Assembly (NCBI RefSeq): GCF_002869965.1
Contig: NZ_PEBS01000014.1
Coordinates: 1-64,000 of the forward strand
Direction: 5' to 3'
DNA: 64,000 nt
From: Janthinobacterium sp. ROICE36
Lineage (GTDB): Bacteria; Pseudomonadota; Gammaproteobacteria; Burkholderiales; Burkholderiaceae_D
Part shown: positions 32,895 to 41,384 of the stretch, one piece after another
Layout of the letters: each line of letters starts with the position of its first letter
Numbering within the stretch: position 1 is the stretch's first letter
Notes under the pieces: model-generated
What the model saw: only the letters and a program-made list of their open reading frames with translations
The model's database searches: none
Told to the model about the DNA's origin: nothing
Program-made: the position numbers and the translations under genes

Positions 32895-35048
32895 TTAGAA
32901 ATCGACAGTCGCCGACAGCCACAGACGGCGTCCGTCCAGGCTGTTGACATAGCGGTTGGCGTAGGTCAGTGCCGGGCCTGACCCTTGGCGGTAAGGCTGG
33001 TAGTCGATGAAGTCCTTGTTGAGCAGGTTGTATACGGCCGCGGTCAGGGTGACGCGCTGGTTCAGCTGGTAGCTGCTGCCCAGGTGCAACATGGTGTAAC
33101 CCTGGTAGTCGCCCAGCGCGGCCTTGGCGGCGCGCGTGGAAGCCGAGGTACCGGGATCGCGGAAGCGTTCGCTGCGGTACTCGGCGCGCAGCCAGCCGTT
33201 CCACTCGCGCGAGATATCCCAGCTCAGGCGCGCATCGACGGCGTGCTTGGGCGTATCGCTCAGGGGCTTGCCGGCGTTGCTGCCGCTCTTCTGTTCGCTT
33301 TCCGTGTACGTATAGTTGGCGCTGGCCGACAAGGTCTTGCCCAGCGGGAAGCGCGTGTTCAGCTCGACGCCCCGCGTGACGGCCTCATCCACATTGACCG
33401 ACTGGCCAAACGCATCCACATTGGGCCAGTTGCCGAAGCTGACGCAGTCGGGACGGTTCGGCGATGGACGGTAATCGCAGTTGACGAGGCCCGTGCCCGT
33501 GGTGATCTTGTCCTTGAATGTATTGTTGAACAGGGAGCCGCTGGCGGTCCAGCCGGCCAGGTTGTCGAAATACGCGCCGATTTCCGTTGTCGTGCTCGTT
33601 TCCGGCTTCAGGTTCGGGCTGCCGACGAGGGGAATCGTGCCCTGGCCGCCGAAACCGTTGATGCCTGGCGACAATTGTTCCACGCGCGGCGTCTTGTAGC
33701 CCTTGCTGACGCCGCCCTTGACGGTCCAGCTTGGCGTCGCATTCCACACGGCATAGGCGCGCGGGCTGGTCTGGCCGCCAAAGATGCTGTGATCGTCATA
33801 GCGGGCGCCGAAGGTCAGCGCGAGATGCTCCAGCACCTGCCATTCGTCTTCCACGAACAGGGCTTTTTGCGTGAATTCGAATTTTTTTGGCGCCACGCCA
33901 TCCGTCATTTCCGCCCTCCACCATTGTGCGCCGATGGTGGCCATGTGTTTGCCCAAAGGCATGACCAATTTGGTATCGAAGACCTGGCTTTCCACTTCCA
34001 GCGTGCGCGCGCTGCCGGCGACGGCGCCCGGCGTGCCTGGCGGAATCGTGCGGCCCAGGGTTTCCGTCTTGTTCACCATGTAGCTGCTGTCGAGGGTGCC
34101 GAAGCCGAAGCGGCCCGTGTGCGACAGGGTCCACTGGTCGCGCTTGTATTTTTGCTCGGGACCGTAGCCGCCCTGCACCGTCTTGGTGCCGAGTTGGCCG
34201 TTCGAATTGTCGTAGGTCTGGCGGCCCGCGTCGGCGTCGAGGATGACGGTGTGGTAGCGGTTCGGCGTAAAGGCCAGGCGCGCGCCGAAGTTGGCTATGT
34301 CCGCACGCACGGGGTTGGCGCCCATGTTCGGCACGATTTCCGCACCGGCCGCGTCGTTGTAGCCGATGTTGGCCGCATCGCGGCGCTGCTTGCTGCCGCG
34401 CAGGGATAGGCCCAGCAGGTCGGTGGCGATGGGGCCGCTCAGGTAGAAGCGGCCGTTTTTCACGTCGCCGAAGTCCGATTCCTGCTGCAAGGTGTAATCG
34501 GCCGAGACGGAGCCCATCCACTGCTTGCCCACCTTGCGCGTGATGATGTTGATCACGCCGCCCATGGCGTCCGAGCCGTACAGGGTCGACATGGGGCCGC
34601 GGATGATCTCGATGCGCTCGATGGCGGCCAGCGGCGGCATGAAGCTGGTCTGCGTGCCGCCGAAGCCGTTCGGCGTGACATTGCCGGCCGCGTTCTGGCG
34701 CCGTCCGTCGATCAGCACCAGCGTGTAGTCGCTGGGCATGCCGCGGATGCTGATGTTCATGCCGCCCGTCTTGTCGCCCGCCGCGCCCACGTCGATGCCT
34801 TCCACGCTTTCCAGCGCCTGCGTCAGGTTGCCGAAGCGCTCTTTCGACAGCTCGGCGCGCGTCAGCACGGTGATCGAGGCGGGCGCCTGTTTGATGTCCT
34901 GTTCGAAACCGGAGGCGGACACGACCACTTCCGGCATGCTGGCAGGCGTACCCGTCTGGGCGTAAGCCGGCAGGCAGGACAGGGTGGCCAAGGCCAGGGC
35001 CAGGGTGGTGGGGCGCGGCAGGCGCGGGCGGCGGGTGCTGTTGGACAT
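32895..35048 (-). CDS. TonB-dependent receptor, FepA/CirA type
   Basis: A 717-residue outer-membrane receptor without an STN domain. A signal peptide ends near PAYAQ. The plug contains PEVVVSASGFEQDIKQAPAS (TonB-box side), ISIRGMPSDYTLVLIDGRRQ and ERIEIIRGPMSTLYGSDAMG. The barrel ends RRLWLSATVDF. The pattern fits catecholate-siderophore or colicin-type receptors; the ligand is unknown. No FecIR-like partner is nearby. A possible iron-responsive site precedes it. Confidence 0.93.
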   Translation of the reverse strand: MSNSTRRPRLPRPTTLALALATLSCLPAYAQTGTPASMPEVVVSASGFEQDIKQAPASITVLTRAELSKERFGNLTQALESVEGIDVGAAGDKTGGMNISIRGMPSDYTLVLIDGRRQNAAGNVTPNGFGGTQTSFMPPLAAIERIEIIRGPMSTLYGSDAMGGVINIITRKVGKQWMGSVSADYTLQQESDFGDVKNGRFYLSGPIATDLLGLSLRGSKQRRDAANIGYNDAAGAEIVPNMGANPVRADIANFGARLAFTPNRYHTVILDADAGRQTYDNSNGQLGTKTVQGGYGPEQKYKRDQWTLSHTGRFGFGTLDSSYMVNKTETLGRTIPPGTPGAVAGSARTLEVESQVFDTKLVMPLGKHMATIGAQWWRAEMTDGVAPKKFEFTQKALFVEDEWQVLEHLALTFGARYDDHSIFGGQTSPRAYAVWNATPSWTVKGGVSKGYKTPRVEQLSPGINGFGGQGTIPLVGSPNLKPETSTTTEIGAYFDNLAGWTASGSLFNNTFKDKITTGTGLVNCDYRPSPNRPDCVSFGNWPNVDAFGQSVNVDEAVTRGVELNTRFPLGKTLSASANYTYTESEQKSGSNAGKPLSDTPKHAVDARLSWDISREWNGWLRAEYRSERFRDPGTSASTRAAKAALGDYQGYTMLHLGSSYQLNQRVTLTAAVYNLLNKDFIDYQPYRQGSGPALTYANRYVNSLDGRRLWLSATVDF

Positions 35049-35096
35049 GCAAACTCCTGGAGGGTTGATCAGTTATTGGTCTGTATTGTTTAAGTA

Positions 35097-35128
35097 ATGG
35101 GAATCATGGAGGCAATAAGAATCATTTA
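35097..35128. promoter_or_regulatory. Possible Fur-type site before the FepA-like gene
   Basis: Two GAATCAT elements, in AATGGGAATCAT and AATAAGAATCATTTA, are spaced 18 bases apart in an AT-rich patch about 50-80 bases upstream of the receptor start. They resemble halves of Fur operators but do not form a perfect palindrome. Confidence 0.4.
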
Positions 35129-35228
35129 CAGTTGCGGACCTGGCTTCCCAAAAAATATTTTGCTCCGAAGCATGCGCAGAAGTTCTTAAGAGATTCTTAA
35201 CAAGCTGACCGGGAATGCGCGGCACTGT

Positions 35229-35249
35229 GTCGTCGTCGTCGTCGTCGTC
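35229..35249. repeat. (GTC)7 trinucleotide microsatellite
   Basis: Seven perfect GTC units lie in the interval between the divergent receptor gene and the ycaQ-like gene, about 100 bases before the latter. They are outside any supported frame. Confidence 0.9.
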
Positions 35250-35346
35250 GGCTGCGGCGTCGTGCGCCTGGGTTGCGTGCCGTTGCCGGGCAAGCCGATA
35301 GCGATAAAACGTGCAAGTGTCACGCGGAATGCGGTATCTTTCAGCT

Positions 35347-36629
35347 ATGCACAGCCCAGACAAGCAGATTTCTCCCGACCTCCCCCCTTTATCGCTGGCT
35401 GCCGCGCGCGCCTTGCACCTGGCCGCGCAGGGATTGCTGCAGGCGCGCCGCAAGAAGGCCGTCAGGCCGACGTGCTGGCCGCCGTGCGCCAGATGGGCGT
35501 GCTGCAGATCGACACCATCCACGTGGTGGCGCGCAGCCCGTATCTGGTGCTCTGGAGCCGGCTGGGCGACTATCCGCAGCCTTGGCTGGAGCAATTGCTG
35601 GCCGAGGGCGCGCTGTTCGAATACTGGGCGCATGAAGCCTGCTTCGTGCCCATCGAAGACTATGGCTTGTACCGCCACCGCATGCTCGATCCGGCCGCCA
35701 TGGGCTGGAAATATTCGGTCAAGTGGATGTCCGAGCAGGGCGACGCCGTGGCTACGGTGCTCGAACATATCCGCGTCAACGGCGCCGCGCGCTCGGCCGA
35801 CTTTGAACGCACGGATGGCCAGGCGGGCGGCTGGTGGAGCTGGAAGCCGGAAAAACGCGCGCTCGAAGTGCTATTTACGTCAGGCGTGCTGATGATCGCC
35901 AAACGCCATCAGTTCCAGCGCTATTACGACCTGGCCGAACGCGTGCTGCCAGGCTGGCACGACGGCTTGCTGCCGCCCGAAGAGCAAGTGCGGCGCCGCC
36001 TGCTGCTGGCCAGCGTGAAGGCCCTGGGTCTGGCACGCGCCGGCTGGATCAGCGATTACTTCCGCACGAAACAAGCGCGCGCCAGCCTGGCGCAGGATCT
36101 GCAGGCGCTGGCGGACGAGGGCGCGTTGCTGCGCTGCGCCGTGGCTGGCTGGGAGGATGCCGTGTATGTGCATGCCGAACATGGCGAATTGCTGCGCGCG
36201 GCGATGGCCGGCAAGCTGGCGCCCACCCTGACGACGATATTGTCGCCCTTCGACCCCGTCGTCTGGGACCGGCGCCGCGCGCTGGAATTGTTCGGCTTTG
36301 ACTACCGGCTCGAATGCTACACACCAGCCGAGAAGCGCCGCTATGGCTACTTTACCTTGCCGATTTTGCGCCGCGGCGCGCTGGTGGGGCGCCTGGACGC
36401 CAAGGCGCACCGCGCGCAGGGGCGCTTCGAGATCAAGTCGCTGGCGCTGGAAGAGGGCGTGCGCCTCAGTGCCCGCCTGGTGCGGGACGTGGCCGGCGCC
36501 GTGCAGCGCCTGGCGCTCTGGCATGCGTGCCCGGAGATTGATATTGCGCGAGCACAACCGGAGGCCTTCGGCGCGCAGTTGGCGGCCGCCCTGCAGGATG
36601 GTCGCGACGCGGCAAGGCGGGCCGCATGA
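35347..36629 (+). pseudogene. ycaQ: YcaQ-type DNA glycosylase-like gene with a -1 frameshift
   Basis: YcaQ/AlkX-family winged-helix proteins act as DNA glycosylases on crosslinks (family knowledge). The N-terminus MHSPDKQISPDLPPLSLAAA, then RALHLAAQGLLQARRKKA, is in one frame. From about 35461 the family sequence continues one frame back as QADVLAAVRQMGVLQIDTIH, VVARSPYLVLWSRLGDY and on to the end, including YWAHEACFVPIEDYGLYRHR. One base seems to be missing in GCCGTCAGGCC (35457-35467): a codon GTN before CAG would join the two parts. No classical slippery heptamer is visible. It could be a true null mutation, a sequencing error or, less likely, recoding. The 3' end overlaps the next gene in ATGA. 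Confidence 0.75.
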
Positions 36630-37618
36630 CGCTGCCATCGGCCCCGCCCGCGCTGCTCGACGCCGACGGCCAGCCCCGTTTTGGCCGCTACACGGGGCAA
36701 TTGAACGCATTCGACTGGGCTGCGCTGGCGCCGCCGCACGCGCGCGGCGCCCTCTGGCGCTTGTTCCACCACAAGCGCTGGCACTATGTGGCCCTGTCCA
36801 CGCCCGCCCTGTTCTGCGGCGTGGCCATCGTCGACCTGGGCTGGACCAGCACGGCGTTTGCCTATGCCTTCGACCGCCACAAGGGCAAGATCGTGGCCGC
36901 CTTTTCGCAGGATGGCATTCCCGGCCTGTGCGCATCGGTGGCGCCGCATGCGGGCGCCAGCAGCCGCTTCCGCTTCCTCTGGCAAGTGATCGCCATCGAG
37001 GCCCAGCCGCAGCAGCGCTACCGTTTGCAGCTCGATTGCGGCCATTTCGGCATCGATGCGGAATTCGGCCCGCCCGTGGCGCCGACCCTGCTGGCCGTGG
37101 GGCCCGTGGGCGAGGGCGGCTCCGTGCACGCCACGCAAAAGTCAGGCGGTTTGCCCTTGTGGGGCAGCGTGCGCTGCGGCGCCATGGGCTACAGTCTCGA
37201 TGACGGCGTGGCCAGCTTCGATTATTCGAACGGCTTGCTGGCGCGCGAGACGGAATGGCGCTGGGCCTCGGCGCACAGCCTGGACCTGGGCTTCAATCTG
37301 CAGGCCGGTTATTTCGGCGCGCATGAAAACGCACTGTGGCTCGATGGCCAGCTGTATCCGCTGGGCCGCGCGCATTTCGACTTCAATCCCGACAACCCGC
37401 TGGCGCCATGGCATGTGTGGACGGATGACGATCTGCTGGACTTGCATTTCAAGCCCGAGGGCGCGCGGCGCGAAGATAAAAACCTGTGGCTCGCCGCCAG
37501 CCGCTACATCCAGCCCATCGGCACTTTCAGCGGCTGGGTGCGTACCAGCGCGGAGTCTCCCAAGCGCATCGTGGCACAGCTGGCGGGCGTGACGGAAAGC
37601 CACCGCTCGCGCTGGTAG
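36626..37618 (+). CDS. DUF2804 family protein
   Basis: A 330-residue cytoplasmic protein of the DUF2804 family (all-beta, lipocalin-like), with HKRWHYVALSTPALFCGVAI, VDLGWTSTAFAYAFDRHKGK, CGAMGYSLDDGVASFDYSNG and DLHFKPEGARRE. The family is widespread but uncharacterised. The ATG overlaps the preceding stop (ATGA), so the two are transcribed together. Confidence 0.85.
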   Translation: MTLPSAPPALLDADGQPRFGRYTGQLNAFDWAALAPPHARGALWRLFHHKRWHYVALSTPALFCGVAIVDLGWTSTAFAYAFDRHKGKIVAAFSQDGIPGLCASVAPHAGASSRFRFLWQVIAIEAQPQQRYRLQLDCGHFGIDAEFGPPVAPTLLAVGPVGEGGSVHATQKSGGLPLWGSVRCGAMGYSLDDGVASFDYSNGLLARETEWRWASAHSLDLGFNLQAGYFGAHENALWLDGQLYPLGRAHFDFNPDNPLAPWHVWTDDDLLDLHFKPEGARREDKNLWLAASRYIQPIGTFSGWVRTSAESPKRIVAQLAGVTESHRSRW

Positions 37619-37727
37619 GTGCGCGCGGATTTTTTGCGAAACGCGCCACAAGGTCAAGTTTTTTTGGCAGCGCATCCTATACACTGGGGTGTTACCAAGC
37701 CACTGCGGCAATCCATGAGGCCAGAAC

Positions 37728-40424
37728 ATGAGTATCCGTAATCTCGACAAGCTGTTCAAGCCGGCCTCGGTGGCCCTGATCGGCGCCACGGCGCGCGAAC
37801 ACAAGCTGGGTGCCATCGCCCTCTCTAATCTGCTGGGCGGCGGGCAGCAAGGCGCGCAGGACAAAGGGGCGCAGTACAGAGGTGACATCTGGCCCGTCAA
37901 TCCCAAGTACGACGAGTTGATGGGCCTGAAATGCTACCGCAAGCTGTCCCAGTTGCCCAAGGCGCCGGACCTGGCCATCATCTGCACGCCGCCCGCCAGC
38001 ATCACGGCCCTGATCCGCGAACTGGGCGCGCTGGGCACGCGCGCCGCCATCGTCATGACGTCCGGTCTCGATCCCGTGCGCGAGCAGTCGCTGCGCCTGG
38101 CCATGCTGAAAGCAGCCAAGCCGCATCTGCTGCGTATCCTGGGGCCCAACAGCATGGGCTTGCTGGTGCCGAAGCTGGGGCTGAACGCCAGCTTTGCCCA
38201 CCTTGGCGCGACCAGCGGCAAGATCGCCTTCGTTTCGCAATCGGGCGCGCTGGTGTCGGGCGTGCTCGATTGGGCCAATGCGCATGGCGTGGGCTTTTCC
38301 AAGTTCATTTCCCTCGGTGGCAGCTATGACATCGATTTCGGCGACCTGCTCGACTACCTGGCCGGCGACATCGACACGGCCGCCATCCTGCTGTACATGG
38401 AAGACATCCAGGCGGCGCGCAAATTCATGTCGGCGGCGCGCGCGGCCGCGCGCAGCAAGCCCGTCATCGTCTTGAAGGCGGGACGCGAGGCGGAAGGCGC
38501 GGCCGTGGCGGCCTGGCATACGGGCGCGCTGGCCGGCTCCGACGCCGTGTATGACGCGGCCATCCGCCGCGCAGGCATGCTGCGCGTGTATTCGGCCGAG
38601 GAACTGTTCGACGCCGTGGAAACGCTTACGCATATCCGTTCGCAGCGCGGCGAGCGCATGGCGATTTTATGCAATGGCGGCGGCCTGGGCGTGATGGCCA
38701 CCGATGCGCTGGTGGGCAGCGGCGGCAAGCTGGCTGATTTGTCGCCCGATACCGTGATCGCCCTGGAAAAGGCCTTGCCACGGGGCTGGTCGCACGACAA
38801 CCCCGTGGGCTTGCCCGGCGACGCGCCCGTGCAGCGTTATGTCGACGCCATCAAGCCCCTGCTCGACGAGCCGCAGGCGGACGCCTTGCTGTTGCTGCAC
38901 GCGCCCACGGCCATGATCTCGTCGATCGACATCGCCGAAGCCGTCACGCCGCTGATCAAGGCCACGTCGCGCACGGTGCTGTCGTGCCTGCTGGGCGGCA
39001 CCACCGTGGCACCCGCGCGCCAGGTCTTTAATCGGGCCGGCATTCCCACCTACGACACGCCGGAAAAAGCCGTGCATGGCTTCATGCAGATCGTGCAATA
39101 CCGGCGCAACCAGGAAACCCTGATGCAGGTGCCGGCGCAGCTGCCCATGTCGGCCACGCCGCGCCGCGCGCGCGTGCGCGAAATCGTCGCCGCCGCGCTG
39201 GCGGCCGGCCAGACAGTGCTGGGCGAATGCCGCGCGAAGGAAATCCTGGCCGCCTACGGCATCCCGGTGGCCACCACGCGCATGGCGGCCGACGTGGAAG
39301 AGGCGCTGGCCGTGGCGGCGGACATCGGCTACCCGGTGGCGCTGAAAATCCATTCGCCCGACATCGCCCACAAATCCGACGTGGGCGGCGTGGCGCTCGA
39401 TCTCGACACGCCCGACATCCTGCGCGCGGCCGCTGCCGCCATGCTCAAGCGCGTGCGCCGCATGCGCCCCGATGCGCTGATCGACGGCTTCACGGTGCAG
39501 CAGATGGCGCGCCGGCCGCAATCGCATGAACTGATCGTCGGCGTCACCACGGACGCCGCCTTCGGTCCCGTCATCCTGGTGGGGCAGGGCGGCATCGCCG
39601 TGGAAGTGACGGCCGACCACTCCATCGGCCTGCCGCCGCTGAACATGGTGCTGGCGCGCGACATGCTGGCGCGCACGCGCGTGTCGAAACTGCTGGCCGG
39701 CTACCGCAACCAGCCGCCGGCCGACATCGATGCCATCTGCTACACCCTGATCCAGGTGGCCGAGCTGGTGGCCGATATCGGCGAACTGGCCGAACTCGAC
39801 ATCAACCCCCTGGTGGCCGACGCCGACGGCGTGATCGCCCTCGACGCGCGCATCCGTTTGCAGCCGGGCCAGAAGAGCGACCGCCTGGCCATCCGCCCGT
39901 ATCCGCAGGAGCTGGAAGAGCATGTGACGTGGATGGGGCTACCCCTGCTGCTGCGCCCCATACGCCCTGAAGACGCGCCGCAGCACATGGATCTGTTCCA
40001 CGCGCTGGACCCGGACGACGTGCGCCTGCGCTTTTTCACTTCCATGCGCGAGCTGCCCGTGTCGCAACTGGCGCGCCTGACGCAGATCGATTACGACCGC
40101 GCCATGGCCTTCATCGCCACGCACACGGGCCCTGACGGCAAGCCGGAAACCCTGGGCGTGGTGCGCGCCGTGGCCGATCCGGACAATATCCACGCCGATT
40201 TCGCCATCGCCGTGCGCTCGGCCCTGAAAGGCAAGGGCCTGGGCCATATCCTGTTTGAAAAGCTGGTCGACTACTTCCGCAGCCGCGGCACGGAAGCGCT
40301 CGTGGGCGAGGCGATGGCGCGCAACAAGGGCATGCAGCGGCTGGTGAAAAGCTTTGGCGGCGAAGTCTCGCCGTCGGAAGAGCCGGGCGTCGTCAACCTG
40401 CATATCGGCTTGCGCGCGCCTTGA
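37728..40424 (+). CDS. PatZ/Pat-type protein acetyltransferase with ADP-forming acyl-CoA synthetase region
   Basis: An 898-residue fusion. Order: CoA-binding Rossmann domain (about 10-140, VALIGATAREHKLGAIALSN), ligase-CoA domains (about 150-470), ATP-grasp (about 490-700, VALKIHSPDIAHKSDVGGVA), and a C-terminal GNAT domain (about 720-890, LGVVRAVADPDNIHADFAIA). Pat proteins acetylate acetyl-CoA synthetase and other lysines. The phosphohistidine position of ADP-forming ligases is kept here as His264 in AAWHTGALAGSD. Characterised Pat enzymes are held to have an inactive synthetase half (recalled family knowledge). It is monocistronic, with ATG 37728 chosen after GAGGCC. Confidence 0.9.
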   Translation: MSIRNLDKLFKPASVALIGATAREHKLGAIALSNLLGGGQQGAQDKGAQYRGDIWPVNPKYDELMGLKCYRKLSQLPKAPDLAIICTPPASITALIRELGALGTRAAIVMTSGLDPVREQSLRLAMLKAAKPHLLRILGPNSMGLLVPKLGLNASFAHLGATSGKIAFVSQSGALVSGVLDWANAHGVGFSKFISLGGSYDIDFGDLLDYLAGDIDTAAILLYMEDIQAARKFMSAARAAARSKPVIVLKAGREAEGAAVAAWHTGALAGSDAVYDAAIRRAGMLRVYSAEELFDAVETLTHIRSQRGERMAILCNGGGLGVMATDALVGSGGKLADLSPDTVIALEKALPRGWSHDNPVGLPGDAPVQRYVDAIKPLLDEPQADALLLLHAPTAMISSIDIAEAVTPLIKATSRTVLSCLLGGTTVAPARQVFNRAGIPTYDTPEKAVHGFMQIVQYRRNQETLMQVPAQLPMSATPRRARVREIVAAALAAGQTVLGECRAKEILAAYGIPVATTRMAADVEEALAVAADIGYPVALKIHSPDIAHKSDVGGVALDLDTPDILRAAAAAMLKRVRRMRPDALIDGFTVQQMARRPQSHELIVGVTTDAAFGPVILVGQGGIAVEVTADHSIGLPPLNMVLARDMLARTRVSKLLAGYRNQPPADIDAICYTLIQVAELVADIGELAELDINPLVADADGVIALDARIRLQPGQKSDRLAIRPYPQELEEHVTWMGLPLLLRPIRPEDAPQHMDLFHALDPDDVRLRFFTSMRELPVSQLARLTQIDYDRAMAFIATHTGPDGKPETLGVVRAVADPDNIHADFAIAVRSALKGKGLGHILFEKLVDYFRSRGTEALVGEAMARNKGMQRLVKSFGGEVSPSEEPGVVNLHIGLRAP

Positions 40425-40529
40425 AAAAAGCCGCTGCGGGTTTGTGCAGGATCAAACCCGTCCCTGTCGGTAGTCTTTACACTTTCACTTCCAGGATGAC
40501 ATATCCAGCGCGTTTTCGGGAGTGAGTGC

Positions 40530-41192
40530 ATGCTTACGGCAACATATATATTGGTTTCCCTGTCGGTGGAACAGGCCAGCATCCGCGTGAGCTTGTTAGC
40601 TTTTCAAAAATACATGCATGTGCAGTTGCGCCACCAGAACCAGCTCAGCCTGGCGCAGCTGCAGTATGCTGGTGACTGGCTGAACCGGCTGTACCAGGGC
40701 GGGTATTGGCGCAAGGTGGAAATGTATCTGATCCCCGCCATCCGCCAGGCCGCGCCGCATGCCGATGGTCTGTTGAATGAAATCAACGGCTTGAACCACG
40801 CTGCGCTGGAAAGCATCAATGTCGTGCAGCAGCGCGCGGGCGCCGCCATCGACCATTCCGAATTGCAGGCCGAGCAGCTGTGCGCCGCCATCGACGCCTT
40901 TTGCGCAGCCTTGCTGCAGCGCCTGGAAAAAGAAGAACGCGAACTGTTCGCCCTGGCGCGCAAGGTCATCGTGGGCGAAGCGTGGTTTGCCATCGCCTAC
41001 CAGTTCCTCGCCCACGATGCGCGCGCGCAGGAAGCGCGTCGTGGCAAGGCGCAGGTGTTGCCCTTTGTTTTGCCAGTGCCTTTGCCGTCGCCGGATACGC
41101 CTGGCGGTGCCGCTGACGCCAGCGACAATGCGGCCGCTGCCCCTGTGGACGCCGCGCCTGCCATGCCGCTGGCGCGGCGCGCGCAGGCTTGA
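40530..41192 (+). CDS. Hypothetical alpha-helical protein, 220 aa
   Basis: Residues 30-170 are predicted as a helical bundle (WRKVEMYLIPAIRQAAPHAD, LLNEINGLNHAALESINVVQ, LCAAIDAFCAALLQRLEKEE, RELFALARKVIVGEAWFAIA). The pattern recalls hemerythrin-like HHE proteins, but most ligand His/Glu positions do not fit cleanly, so iron binding is not claimed. The C-terminal 45 residues are Ala/Pro-rich and probably disordered. No operon partner is evident. Confidence 0.7.
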   Translation: MLTATYILVSLSVEQASIRVSLLAFQKYMHVQLRHQNQLSLAQLQYAGDWLNRLYQGGYWRKVEMYLIPAIRQAAPHADGLLNEINGLNHAALESINVVQQRAGAAIDHSELQAEQLCAAIDAFCAALLQRLEKEERELFALARKVIVGEAWFAIAYQFLAHDARAQEARRGKAQVLPFVLPVPLPSPDTPGGAADASDNAAAAPVDAAPAMPLARRAQA

Positions 41193-41384
41193 ACGGGTTA
41201 GCGAGCGCACACCCCCGTCCGCGCGTCTGCGCCGGCTCCAGGCCCCTGATTTTCTGCTGGCGCTCCCGTGGGGGAAATGCGATGTGGCTCACCACCTTAC
41301 TCATTTGGTAACTTGTACAGACCTGTCCGATGCAATGCCCCGGGCTTTGTTATGATGGTGGTTTTGATCCACGCGAAACCCGTC

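Noticed and set aside
40530..41192. Hemerythrin (HHE) iron protein
   Set aside because: The helical pattern is similar, but the His/Glu ligand spacing could not be matched, so it is left as hypothetical.
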